DNA of 64,000 nucleotides from Hirundichthys speculiger (taxonomy: Eukaryota; Chordata; Actinopteri; Beloniformes; Exocoetidae). The translations under genes and the position numbers were made by a program. The stretch covers positions 540,001 to 604,000 of the forward strand of contig JAGFBZ010000939.1 in NCBI GenBank assembly GCA_018398805.1, read 5' to 3'. Below the pieces are notes generated by a model. That model was not told the DNA's origin. It ran no database searches and saw only the letters and a program-made list of their open reading frames with translations. Shown in pieces: positions 21,921-33,578 of the stretch (position 1 is the first letter of the stretch; every line of letters starts with the position of its first letter).

Positions 21921-23906
21921 GGGCCCTATCTTGCACCTCCTGCTACCCATTACCCAATACCCATTACCTGCAAATCTCAGATTTAGGAGCCTCTGCCAAC
22001 CGAAATGCAATCTTCCACCTCCCAAAACCTGCTATTTTGCCGACTCCCTTAAGCACATTGTGGGCGTGGCAATGGGCGTGTCTCTTGCGCTTTCCACGAA
22101 TTCGGTATCTTGCGGTACCTGTATCTCGCAGATTTTGGGTATTGGGTAATGGGTGGTCTGACCACCCATTACCCAATACCCAAAATCTGCGAGATACCCG
22201 TACCACAAGATACCGAGTTTGTGGAAAACGCAACTGGCATGTCGGCGCGTAAAAGAGCGCGTCCAAATCCTGTCATTGCGCGTCCACCGAGTCACATGTG
22301 GACTGTACAACCGGCTCTACCTCTCGATTATGCATCACTGTATTACTTTCATATGTTATTATTCTCTTAAGGGCAGATGATTTCTGTACAGCTGTGACAT
22401 GATCTCATTCAGATGTTTGCTGTGGAGGAAACGAGGAGATCACAGAACTCTGTTGTGGAGTTTCTTGTACTGTGCGCCTCCCTCTGATCCTCTCCTTGTG
22501 CACTGGAACACCCGAGATGCGCTCAGAGGTAGAAGGTAGATGTCATCATACGTGTTCCTCTGGCTCAATGCTCATCCAATGATCCGTTCTGCAGTATTTT
22601 AAAAAGCACCGCTTCCAGCGGCTATGCGTCTTGGCGCAGCTGTGCATCTTTGCGCAGGGGATATGTTCAAGATAACTCAAAAAGTTATGGATGGATTTTG
22701 ATGACATTTTCAGGAGTTGTCAGAAATGTGAAAAGGAAGAACTGATTTTATTTTGGGTGTGATCCGGAAGAAATCCTGGATTCTGGATCACTTTCAAATT
22801 TTCAATAACATTGCGCTGTTTAGTTGTTTCTTAAACCCTAAAGCAACCACAATGGAGACAGGAAGGGAGTTCCGGAATTTTAAGAGTTTAATTCTCTCAG
22901 ATGTAAAAAAGGAGGATTCGAGGGTTGGCAGCCAAACCAACAATCCAGGGGACGACGAAGGCAAGGAGGTGGCACTGCGAATGGCTGGATCAGGCGTTTC
23001 TGTGGGAAGATCTGGAGATGAGTCTGGTTGAATGATGACTGAATAGGTACAGGTGTGCAGTGCCACACCTGGGCTGCTCGTCGGCTGGGAAGGTGAAACA
23101 TAGGTGGATCTAAGTGTCTATGTAGAGGATTGAAGGTGGAGCAGTGGGTTGTGCGCAGGAGCCCCAGAGGTGGAAGGTTGCGGTTCACAACCCGGCTTGA
23201 GACCGTAACATGCGCTCAATGGGGCCGGAAATTTTGTTTCTCAACATCTCCGTTAATTATTGCCCACAGCTCATTAAATTTCACTCAGGTATTGACACTG
23301 AAAACCTCTATAAAATTTCAGAGGCTGATCCGGATCTGATCCAGAAGGCGGATTTTATCGCAATCTGTAAATCGCTGTATGGGAGAACTGTTGTGTTTGC
23401 CGGAGGTCTGCGCTCTCTAAGTGCTTTTCTAGTTAAGAAATGCTTTCCTGGAAGTTCACTGGCTCTATTTTTTTCTGAACAGTTTGTTGGAACTTCTTGG
23501 AGTACAAAAGAAATGATTAAATCATTTGCTCCACATTAGTTAGAGCTAGTTATGTATATATCAGTGCAGAGGAGGAGGAGGAAAAAAGAGGAGGAAGCTC
23601 TACAGCAGAGTCCCAGACGAGCTGCCCATGAGAGCTGCTCTGATCTGGATGAAAAGACGCTCCATAGCAGTTTGCAGGTACCGCAACCTGCTCTTAAAGG
23701 CAATGGCTACTGACGCACTGATTGGTTAAACAGGTGGAACGCCCTAACCACTCCCATGCATAATGTGTGCATAATATAGTGGTTTTTGCAGGTAAGATCG
23801 TGGGTTTTGGGAGGTGGAAGATTGCGTTCTTTGTGGGGGAACGCCCCTCCTAATACCAGATATCCCTTAATAGCAGGTTTTGGAGGTTTGGCGCAAGATA
23901 GGGCCC
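21921..23906 (+). mobile_element. H2 element (Harbinger-like), full length but scrambled
   Basis: The ends are GGGCCCTATCTTGCACC and GCGCAAGATAGGGCCC, flanked on both sides by ATA, a 3-bp duplication. Inside are a palindrome at about 22097-22235 and an inserted fragment of the CTCCGCCAAGGAGG dispersed repeat family (22665-22830). A right-hand segment (about 23555-23906) is shared with the copy ending at 34386, including TATATCAGTGCAGAGGAG and GCTCTACAGCAGAGTCCCAG. No complete transposase is present. Several open frames occur, none recognised. Confidence 0.75.
22097..22235. repeat. large palindrome inside the H2 element
   Basis: Arms of about 66 bp meet near 22168. The central arms, CGCAGATTTTGGGTATTGGG then TAATGGGTGG, are perfectly inverted. 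The outer parts (TTTCCACGAATTCGGTATCT against TTTCCACAAACTCGGTATCT) have diverged slightly. Confidence 0.9.
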
Positions 23907-23970
23907 ATAGTTTTCGACAGATAAAAATGGATAAAATAATTGTTGTTTGTGGTGGTGTAGTGCACAGACA

Positions 23971-23972
<2 letters not shown>

Positions 23973-24003
<31 letters not shown>
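23973..24003. repeat. poly-T run (31 nt)
   Basis: Uninterrupted T. Confidence 0.9.
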
Positions 24004-24006
<3 letters not shown>

Positions 24007-24921
24007 TAACTTTACTCCAGACTAACAGCATCCACAACAAGATATTCTCATATTGGCTGCATATTCATCTACGCAAACACTTGCTCCAGCTCACAAACAC
24101 AACTCACACGGACTCTCCCATCCAGATGTGGCAGCTGGAGTTCATCTTCTCCGTCTGAACGACGTCTGCTGAACACACACACACACAGCTTCCACACAGA
24201 TGTGACAGCTGTAGTTTATCATCAGCTGATATGGATACTATCTGTGCAACAAAAAGAAAATAAAAATACCCAGATGTGCACACGTCTCCTGCAGCTCTCA
24301 CTCATTTCACTTGTGATGCCGTGGCTACAGTTAGTTTATACAAAATGAATAACGTGCCTTGAAAAAAACATTAAAAAAATCTTCTTAAACGGCTAAAGAG
24401 CGTTACTAAACTCCGCTGACATGGTCATTAACCGCATCAGTTACGCTGAGCACGTCGAACCGTCTGAAAAGACGTTCTGGGCTTTGCAGAAAAGTGAGCT
24501 CATAAATATCTGGTAGATGACAGATTAAAAAAAGTCTGAGGCTGATTTGGATTCATTTGCAGAACCTCGTTAGTTAACAGCAACGTCACAACACCAATTA
24601 GCCTTAAACACAAAGCAGCAACCTGCCACGTGGAGACACACCAGCACACAAACGCTCGGGAGAAAACGATTCAGAAGTCAAAATTAATTTGCTTCGTGCT
24701 GCTGAAGTTTGTCGCCCATTAAAAGTCCTGTTGAATCTTTATTGCCTTTTAGATAACTAAATTAAAATCACTTATAATTGAGGGTTTACCTGAGTAATAC
24801 GGGTCCCAAAGATCAACGAGGAAGCTCCCAAAAGTGAAGCACGTGGCCGAAGAAGAGCTGCTCATGTGCTTGTTGTCAAACGCTTTGATCTGCAGTCTGC
24901 AGCTTCGTGCAACTTCCTGAG
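24004..24921. other. unassigned intron sequence
   Basis: A short (CA)n run lies at 24174-24187. No gene or element signature is recognised. Confidence 0.4.
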
Positions 24922-24929
24922 ACTGTAAC

Positions 24930-25707
24930 TAGAGGTCTTCACGGGTCCACTTTCAAGGACCTGAACCGAATGGACCCGTGAAAATTCGACCCTAAACTGA
25001 CCCGGCCCAAGCTATTATCATAAGTTTGGGAGTCCGAACCCGAATAGACCCGCAATATTTGGACCCGGAACCGACCCGACCCAAGTCTTTAGTTTCCGAC
25101 CACGAACCAAACCGAGTTACCCGAATAGAACCAAGACAATCCAGCCCATAGTTGCTCATGTTAAAAGTTTTCTAGCATTGAATAAAACTTGATTTTCTTA
25201 CCTAAAGTTGTCTTCTTCTACCCGGTTCAGTTGCTACATAGGCTACGTGATGGAAACAACAATAAATCCACTTTGTTATTTTCTTTGTGGATACAGATGC
25301 TATTGGTAGCAACTGCTAACGCTAATAGCCTACACCGGTCAGGACGTGTCGTGAATATGTTATCTCATCCAACGTTGTCATGTTGGCGATCCGTTGTGCT
25401 TTACAGCTGCCGGGCAAACCACTAATAACACACTACGGCAACACGGTTGTTTCATGACAAACACGCCACGTTAATTAATAATCATTTAACTGCCCCGAGT
25501 CCTGACATTGGCTGCCACCCCCAATATCTTTGACTCTCTTGAGTAAACACGGACCCAGCCTGTCAGAGAGCACCGACCGGACCCGAGACTAACTGTACCG
25601 ATTCAGACCCGAACCCGAAGTCACGTCTTTTGAATGGACCTGAGACCTGATTCGGGTCGGGTCGGAACCTCGGTTTTCGGATTGTTGGGTTGTTCCAAAG
25701 ACCTTTA
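24930..25707 (+). mobile_element. hAT element (778 bp) with perfect 8-bp TSD
   Basis: It starts TAGAGGTCTTCACGGGTCC and ends CCAAAGACCTTTA. ACTGTAAC flanks both sides exactly (24922-24929 and 25708-25715). The subterminal regions are packed with GACCCG/CGGGTC words, probable transposase binding sites by analogy with other hATs. It has no transposase. Confidence 0.9.
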
Positions 25708-25715
25708 ACTGTAAC

Positions 25716-26336
25716 CGAATGGACGAGCATCAGCCATCAAGCATCCACCTCATTGTTCAACCACGTTACACCTGCAGGACGAGAGCGAAGCCCGACTCTG
25801 GATCTCTGGAGGTCTGGAGCTGTGGACGCCGTCGCTTCATCTGTGATGAGGTCAAGCTGACTTCACAACACACACAGAGAACATCTGGCACTGCAAGACG
25901 CTGGAAGACGCTGCAAGACGCTGCAATACGCTGCCATCCACAGCAGATCCAACATGAGCTTCAGCACAGACTGAAATCCTCTGGATGCAAGACACTGTGC
26001 GAAAAGAACTTCTACATAAAGTCCAATGAGGGACTTTGAGAGCTGCAGATCAGAGCGCTTCTATGATCTCCAGATGACTGAAGTGTCTCACTGGTGCATC
26101 TTCTTCTGAAAGCGGCATGTTTCGAATGAATTAATAAAGTGAGGAGCTCTCGTCTCTTTTCTAATAACCAGATATTTCATCATGCGATGTTCACCTTGCT
26201 TAAATTTTGCTTTGGCTCAAGATGGACCTCGGGTTGAAAGGCGGAGCCTCAGAAACATTTAGCCGAACTGATGTCCAGGCGTCACCGGGTGAGAGGCGGG
26301 AACAGCCTGGACAGGCTCCCATAGAGGAGAGATAGA
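25716..26336. other. unassigned intron sequence
   Basis: A 106-codon plus-strand frame contains a short GCAAGACGCTG tandem and no recognisable domain. Nothing else is seen. Confidence 0.4.
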
Positions 26337-26834
26337 GATAGAGGTGGGCGAATTGATCCGAATATCGATAATATCGATACCAATGATGGTATTGATATTG
26401 AATGATACTCGTGTAAAAAGATCAATACTCAAGCTTTTTTTTCTCTCCCACAAGACTAAGAATCTATTGAAGTCTGTGTCTGTGTCTGCTGTTGCTGTAT
26501 CCCCCTCCCCCCTCGTTCTCATCATCACGTGGCTCAGTGGCGTCGGCCAAATAAGCATGCAGGTAGATTCAGTCTGGCCCCTCCCCCCCAAGCCCGCCCA
26601 CTTAGAAAAAACATTAAGAACAGAACATCTCAACTCCATTTAATATTTACACAAAATGTTAATTGTGATAATAAAGTATTTTATATAAAGTTTGCTGAAA
26701 TGTTATCCTAGGTTTTAACAAAATAATCCAAAAACAAACAAAAAAAAAAAAACGCCAAAAGGTCAGCAGTTTCATGATAGATTAAACTTAAGATGAAAAA
26801 ATATCGGTATCGGCAATACTGGCCCTGTATTTAC
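26337..26834 (+). mobile_element. hAT-like MITE with GGTGGGCGAATTGATCC end
   Basis: The left end TAGAGGTGGGCGAATTGATC is followed by CGATAATATCGATACC. The right end has ATCGGTATCGGCAATACTGG then CCCTGTA. The interior is AT-rich. It abuts the next element directly, and the target duplication was not resolved. Confidence 0.6.
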
Positions 26835-27207
26835 TAGGGTGAGTATTGGCAAGGACCTCACAATACAATGTGTATCATGATACTTGGGTCACGATACGGT
26901 ATCACGATATATTGCGATATTCTACCCAGTTAATATCAAAATTAAAAGTAGAGATGAAAAATCAAGTTGCTGTATATGTTCATCAGATGATATTGATCAT
27001 TCAGAGGACAAATTGAGTCAAAACTATTTGCTTCAAAACAACCTATTTATTGTTTATTATTAGTGTTTTCGCACATTTACTTATTCACAATGCGTCTAAT
27101 ACATGAATTTTCCTACAAAATCGATATTAGGAGCTGAAAAATCTATATTATATTGGGCGGCTGAAAATCCCGATATATTGCCAAATCGATTTTTTTTTCA
27201 CACACAC
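26835..27207 (+). mobile_element. hAT family A, internally deleted copy
   Basis: It starts TAGGGTGAGTATTGGCAAGG and keeps the TTAATATCAAAATTAAAAGT and GATATTGATCATTCAGAGGA landmarks of 61126-61932. It rejoins the right end (CCAAATCGATTTTTTTTTCA) after losing about 430 bp of the interior. The last bases have become a CA run, so the terminus is altered. Confidence 0.8.
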
Positions 27208-27234
27208 ACCTGTTTCTGGACTGCAGGAGGTTTC

Positions 27235-27320
27235 TGAGCACGACCCAGCAGGGGCTCGGACCCAGCCGGGGCCGGGACCCAGCAGGGGCCCGGACCCAGC
27301 AGGGGCCCGGACCCACGACC
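27235..27320. repeat. GC-rich 17-bp tandem repeat
   Basis: About five units of GGGCCCGGACCCAGCAG with small variations. Confidence 0.85.
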
Positions 27321-28712
27321 CTCTCAGGTTGAGAAACGGTGTGGTTGATGAAGGATATCTAATTTCACTGTAAGCTTGATGAAAAAGTGAACCTCCTAAT
27401 TCCTCGCCCGGAGTGCGGAGGTGCGTACGACCCGGAACGTTAACGGGGGTTGTAGATGAGGAAGGTGCAGCTGCGTGACAGCGGATTGTCTCCGAGCCCA
27501 GAACTGTGTGGGCGGAGATATTTGCCAAGCGTCGCATTTCATCCGGCAAGATATCACCACATATCTCCCTCTTAATCATCCACCTATGCTTTATTTGTTG
27601 GAGCCAAACATGTTATTTCCAAACCTTGAAAGTTTCACTAATTATTTAACCTTTTTTTTCCGAGGATCGGGGGAGGCTGGCTGGCTCCATCCTCGCTTCT
27701 GAAAATCCCCACATAATTGTTTGCTCCGATCCGAAATTCAATTATGCCAACCTGCCCCCACTGTCGAGAGCGCCGTAATGTGGAACACTTTATCTTTCAG
27801 GTTCTCAGCCTGAATTTCCGTCTTCCAGGTCATAATGGGAAATGACTGCTGGTACAGATATTTATTTGCAAATAACAGCGTTATTGTGACACTCCATCAA
27901 AGCCAATGACTCTGAAAGTATTGCACAGAGAATGAAAACATCTCTCACCACGCAGAGGAAATGAAGGTCTTTAGAAAGAGATGGATCTGTGATTTGTTGC
28001 GGTGAATGCAGATTTTCAACTGGAGAATAAAATATGACGTGCAGTAGTGAAGAGGATGAAATAAATGATCGAATATTCAGCGCAGGGTTCACCAAAGGCA
28101 TCTTATATAACTAAGCTCGCCTCACTGCTGTATGACAGTCAAATATCACATGTGGTTATTTTAAAAAGTCCAATTTCCAAGTGGATATTCTACTCCAACA
28201 CTTCCTCTCTGAGACAGACCATCACCCCTGGAGGAGAGACGAGTGATGTGGGTACGAGGAGGATGAAGGACAGCTGCACAGATGAGAACGTCTCGATAAT
28301 GGCTCGCATTAGAAATCTCAAAGGAGTAGAGAAGCCGAACTTTCAGCCACTTAGCGACACAGATCTGTTTAATGGAAGAGCTTGAGAAGAGCTTAAACTC
28401 CTCGTGTTTCTTTTTTTTTCTTCCCAGCACTATAACAGCCACGAGAGAATTACACAGTGACTAATATATTGGCTGTTTCATGTTTCACACTCCTGTCTTT
28501 GAGTGTTGCTGAGGACGGCACATTCTGCGGCTGTTTTCGGAGATGCTGAGATCCATAAACCGCCGCAATTACTACGAGAAGGTGTACCGCGTCAGCACTT
28601 CATTAACGTTAAAGGCCGCAAAGTGGAAATGGTACACGTGCTTCTGCATGATAACGCCAAGCTGAGTTTAAAGATGACAGATGGTGAAGATCGGGAGAGG
28701 CTTCTATGAACA
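27321..28712. other. unassigned intron sequence, partly non-repetitive in appearance
   Basis: No transposon ends, tandem repeats or exons are recognised. The part near 27690-27890 contains ATAATTGTTTG and TTCAATTATGCCAA words and lacks repeat features; it could be conserved non-coding sequence, which I cannot test here. Confidence 0.4.
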
Positions 28713-28720
28713 CTTCCAAC

Positions 28721-29891
28721 TAGGGTTGGGCACCAAAAAACGATTCCAAGTAGGAATCGGTCCCTAACGTCCGGTTCTGGAATCGTTTAGAAGGTTTTTG
28801 AATTTCAATTCCTTTTTTCGGTTCGTACATGTCTGTGCTATTTATTTATTTTTGTTTTGTTTTGGTTTGGTTTACTACACTAATTTGTTGATGTTACTCC
28901 GCCCAGCGTACTCAACTCCGCGTTAGTGGCGATGTCAAGTCCGACGGGACTTCACTCGCCACAACATGCTTCCTAAGAGATGCCGCTCTCGAGTTTGGCT
29001 GCATTTCAGTCCGGGAAATGACGGCTACCTGGCGCAGTGCAACATCTGCGGGAAGCGTGTTACTGCCAAAGGAGGGCGCACGACTAATATGGCTAAACAC
29101 CTTCGCCTACATCAGAAAAATAAACGAGTGTACCGTATTTAATTCACTGCGATGCTCCCGTCACTTCTTCGACTGCAACAGAGTCCATCTTCATCCAGAA
29201 ACTCTTGCCTTCTCATACACAGTGGTACCTCTACTTACGAAGTTTTCAGGTTACGAAATGCATCAACGGGAAAATATTGCTTCTAGTTACGAAAGAAATT
29301 TCAGGATGCTAAAGGCAAAAATACAGTAGGCGCTGCTTCTCGCAGCTCCCAGAGTTTACTGAACGTAAACATACTTGTAGCTGCTCTGCCACTGGCTATC
29401 GGCTAGCATCTTCCTGGCATCCCATTGGCTAGGAGGGCCCCTTGTCTGTATGAGCGTAACCCAGCAACCCAGGTAAACAAACAATTTTTTCCTCCGCCAA
29501 GGAGGTTATGTTTTTGTCGGTGTTTATCTGTCTGTTTCTGAAAGAGCAGATATGGTCATCTTCCTAAACAAAAACTGTTGATTTCGTTTTTTGTTGGACA
29601 AAATGTATTTTGGAGGCCAACTGCCAACTGTAAATTGTTTAACATTTAGGCTGTAAGTGAATTCTGTGTATGCATATGTGCATGCTAGCATGTGTAAGAA
29701 TAAAAATGGCCTGTCGCCTGTGTAAATGTGTCAGTTTTTTATTATGAAAAAATTCTACTGTTAGATAAGTTGCGCTCTGTTGACTGAATGAAGAATCGGA
29801 ATCGAGAACTGTTTTGAACAGGAATCGAAACAGAGAATCGGATTTGGAATCGGAATCAGAATTGTTAAAATCCAAAAGATGCCCAACCCTA
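28721..29891 (+). mobile_element. hAT element (1171 bp) with perfect 8-bp TSD
   Basis: It starts TAGGGTTGGGCACCAAAAAA and ends CCAAAAGATGCCCAACCCTA. CTTCCAAC flanks both sides exactly. The subterminal regions carry repeated GGAATCG words (CGATTCC at left, GGAATCG at right). It holds a BED finger and two nested repeat pieces: one near 29221-29330 (ACAGTGGTACCTCTACTTAC) and one near 29489-29640 (CTCCGCCAAGGAGGTTATG). No catalytic domain remains. Confidence 0.9.
28966..29112 (+). pseudogene. BED zinc finger of a hAT transposase
   Basis: The frame from about 28966 reads MLPKRCRSRVWLHFSPG, NDGYLAQCNICGKRV, TAKGGRTTNMAKHLRLHQK. It has the W-x2-F core, the C-x2-C pair and the H-x3-H pair of a BED finger, all intact. 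This is the DNA-binding N-terminus of a ZBED/hAT transposase; the rest is lost and the frame ends soon after. The exact start is my choice of the ATG in frame. Confidence 0.7.
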
Positions 29892-29899
29892 CTTCCAAC

Positions 29900-31428
29900 A
29901 CATGACAGTTTGAACAAACATGCATTTTTTTTTTTTTTTTTTGCAGAGGGATGGGTTTGGAGGACCAGAGATGGGGGCGGAGCCGAGGTGAGAGTGGATG
30001 CGTTCATGTCGAGAAGTAAACATACAATACCCCACGCTCAGAGTTCTCCATGTGTGAATCTCTCTATCGGAGCAGGGGACAAGGCAGGTACAGGGCGGGA
30101 CAGGAAGAGGGCGGAGCCAGAGACAGGAAACAAGAAGACAGAGAGAGAGAGACATAAAAGGACGTGAGACTCCAGTCAATAGAGATTGTTGTGAGAAAAA
30201 ACATGTGCATCATCTGCTTCGAGTCCACCACAACGCCGCTGCCGCTGCCGCTGCCGCTCGTCTCCCAGTGTTTTTATCTGTGGTCATTCTGTTCCAGGGA
30301 ACAATTCATGCAGACATAAAAGAACTTGTTTTTCTGTTTCAGATGGATTCAGACATCCATCCAGTGGTTCACCCTCGCAGTAATAACTCTGTCTCTGGAG
30401 GACACATGCCTATCTTTTCTTTTTGACAGCCATGAAAAGATAAGACCTGCCCTGTTTGAGTTTGTAAAAAACAAGCAGATGTTTTGTTGCATCAAAAATC
30501 CCCAGCATGCATCAGCGGTGGAACTTCAGCGAGTGATATTTAAAGGTAGAAGAATTTATCAACGTGACTGGTTTTCAAACATGGACAATGACGGGAGGAA
30601 AGAGTAGCTGAACATATACATTTAACAGGACAAATGGGGCCGAGGTGATGCAGAGGTCATGTGACTGGATCCCTCTGGAGGGGAGGAAAGGATCAGAACG
30701 GACATGGGACCATATTTTAAAGAGTCGGTTCAAATTTCTCCTGAAGTTCTGCTTTGTCAAACGTTCAAATGGTTGTTGTTGTTGTTGCCAGCAGAGCTAA
30801 GTTTGACTTTAAAGTGAAAGTCGCTGAATTTAATAGAAGTCTGAGAAGGTTCTTAATAAAATCTCTCTTTTTTTGGAGTATTTTCTATTTAGCCGAGTGT
30901 CACTTCAGCTTTCCTGCCTGATCAGTCAGACAAACAAACCAGCACTTATTTGATAGATTCTCATATTTCTCTCAAAGCGAGTGGGATAAAATATTCATTT
31001 ACTCATTTATGTTGGATGGTTTTAGGATGGGAGTGGTGGGAAGATGTGCATGGAAAAAAAGATCAGTTGTCACTGCTGTTAAAATGATCAGAGCCAGCAG
31101 GAGCTGGAGTGGATCAGCCTGAACGCACAAAACAATAGATGCAGCGTTTTGAAACAAGGCTGCAAGTTTTAATGAAAAGGTTTTTGTTTTTTGTGAGGAA
31201 GCACATGAAACAAATATTCTACCACGCAGCTTCGGATACCGACCCATCAGGTCCTCAGATCAGTTCACATGTTCGTAATTAGCGATCAAAGGACGCCACC
31301 GATGACACTTCCTTTCATCACGCTGCAGTGATGTCACACTATAACCTCGACGGGAAATCAGATCAGAAATCTCACTTTGGTGAAGTTGTTTTGTTAATTT
31401 ATTGAACACAATGGCTCAAAGCTGGGAG
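29900..31428. other. unassigned intron sequence with simple repeats
   Basis: It contains poly-T (29925-29942), an (AGAG) stretch near 30140, a GCCGCT hexamer run (30236-30258) and a (GTT)n run (30772-30786). No exon is recognised. Confidence 0.4.
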
Positions 31429-31436
31429 CTGTTGAT

Positions 31437-31919
31437 TAGCGCTGGGTGATTTTATCGATTCTGCAATATATATCTATGTTTTATTTCTCCAGGGAGTATC
31501 CATTTTTCAGCTGCAGGTATCAATATTCTAAGCTCCCTTCAAAACCCTCGTGTCCTGCACGGGTGCTCTTCCTGCAAAGCGCAGGAATATGTGCTGAATA
31601 GAATATGTGCTGTCTTTGTAGTGCGGAGAAGGAGAATCATACAGATGTGGGTACTTCATAATTTCTTCAATGACGGGCTCTTTCCTACGCAGATGTAGAA
31701 TCGACCAATTAGAGGCCTCCTTTCTCTCCTCTCTGCGGCACTGTCTGCGGTCACCTACCTTTCAGTTCAATTAATTCAAACAAAGTCATTGGAACACTCA
31801 GAAGATGTCACCAAAATCACTTTGTCCCATTAAAATCTGTCAGAAAATGATGTAAATGTATCTTAAGACGAATATTGATATATATTGTATCGTGAGATTA
31901 GTGTATCGCTACAGCCCTA
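31437..31919 (+). mobile_element. hAT family B element (483 bp)
   Basis: It begins TAGCGCTGGGTGATTTTATC and ends AGTGTATCGCTACAGCCCTA. The flanks CTGTTGAT and GTGTTGAT match at seven of eight positions. It shares CAATATTCTAAGCT and AAAGTCATTGGAACACTCA with the larger copy at 59476-60362. Non-coding. Confidence 0.87.
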
Positions 31920-31927
31920 GTGTTGAT

Positions 31928-33305
31928 GCTGGGAGCACACGAGAGTGAGAATCCAAGTCCTTCTGTCACTGTCTGAAGTATTTGAAAGGAAGCTGACAAA
32001 ATGTTTTATGTTAACCAATTATTAGCATCTTAACACCCTCTACGAGTCGCCAAAATCTGCCACATGATGCTGGAATTTGACCAAAAGAGTCATGAAACAC
32101 CACAGTTACTTGGTTGACTTTACGCAGAACATGAAACGTCAGACCATCTATCAGCTGTGAGCTGTGAACGAGAGCTGGTGCTGAGGAGCAGATGCAGCGT
32201 CACTAAACTCGGGAAGAAACCGCCAGCATCGCCGAAGCAGCAAATCGCAGCGATATTTGCAAGCTGTTTGTGATTTTGGTGCGTTGCTGCTGCCCTACCG
32301 AGTGTCGAGGCTCACGGTGCACTGGGTGAGATGCTCATCTCCTTTCAGCGAACATGGAGGAAGACCACTGATGGTGGTGGTGATGGTTTTAAGGACCAAA
32401 CAGCTGAACCTCAGCTGCAGGTTGAACCACAGGCGCGACAGCCCACGTGCTTCTGTTTGACTATAATATTCTTCTTTGACAGAAGAAAAAGTTTTAAACT
32501 TACAGTGATATTTATATCATTTGTCGTGAAAAAATTAAATATGCATACAGGCTAAAAACTATACACTGACCTCCTCAGATGAATCATTTCTACGGACGGC
32601 AGCCCGAGAACTTGTCAGAGGTCTGTTGACTTCATGTTCAGGATCGTTTTTAACAACTCTCTGAACTCAGAGAGCTCTGAGCGCATCTGAACCGTCGCTT
32701 TCCAGCAGGCAGCTGGAGGACGTTTTAACAGCTGCGAGTTAGCGTGAGGTCGAGCCTCATCGGCAGGTTGAAGGGGAGCTGGTTGTGATGGTCAGGAGAA
32801 ACCCAGCGGCCGCAACGACTCAACAGTGTCAAAGAAGAAAAAGGCAACCTGGAGGGGAGCTTTTTGTTGGAAGAATTAGCTGCTTTGACACAGTGATTAG
32901 GAACTTCACTGGAGACGGAGCTGCTGAAGAACAGAACATCTGCTCCAGCTGTTCCAGCTGTTCCAGCACAGCTGAGGTCCCATCATGATCTGCTTCTCCG
33001 TATAATCACTCAGCAGCGTGGATCCTCTCATTGCTATGATTATAGTCATTTTTATGGGTATTATTCTTAATGTGGAAGACTCTTATAACAGTACAATAAA
33101 CCCAACAAATATAAAAGCCAGCTGTGGACTACACGGAGCAGGTGAGCTTTAAGATTTTGGACAAAGTTCGGCAGGTAAAAGCCCTTCACGGCCACGATTA
33201 GGAGTCACTCCTCTTGTCTATTACGCCCCGCATCTACCCATCCCCATTCAAGAACTATCACGGTTTTAATGTCCTCCAAAGTTCATCTGAAACCTCAAGA
33301 CAGAA
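31928..33305. other. unassigned intron sequence
   Basis: No element ends or exons are recognised. A short (CTGTTCCAG) tandem occurs near 32947-32972. Confidence 0.4.
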
Positions 33306-33520
33306 CGACCCAGATCGTACACTTCCTGCTAGCCACTCCGCTAACCGCTAATGCAATCTGCCGCTACCCGTTATGCCGACTCCCTTACTCACTTTGTGGG
33401 TGTGGCAATGGGCGTGTCTTTTGCCCTTTCTGCAAACTCGGTATCTTGCGATTGTGGGTTGCGGGTAGCGGGTAGTCAGACCATCCGCTACCCGCAACAC
33501 AGTTGCCATATGTGGAGGCT
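33306..33520 (+). mobile_element. H2 (Harbinger-like) end fragment
   Basis: From ACCCAGATCGTACACTTCCT it follows the left end of H2 through GGCAATGGGCGTGTCTTTTG to a central inverted pair, GCGGGTAGCGGGTAG / CCGCTACCCGCAAC. This is the same arrangement as the palindrome in the 21.9-kb copy. Confidence 0.75.
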
Positions 33521-33578
33521 GTTTGGCGCCGCGTTATTATCAAGGTTTAAACACTTTAATGCCGCTGAAATACTCCAC

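Noticed and set aside
22753..23539. Open frames of 92 and 109 codons inside the H2 element
   Set aside because: No recognisable transposase or Myb motif; the region includes fragments of another repeat, so I did not call a gene.
23973..24003. Poly-T run as the tail of a reversed retroposon
   Set aside because: No SINE or LINE body is recognisable next to it.
28065..28385. 106-codon plus-strand frame as a nested gene
   Set aside because: No domain, no polyadenylation or promoter context recognised, and similar-length frames occur by chance across the window.
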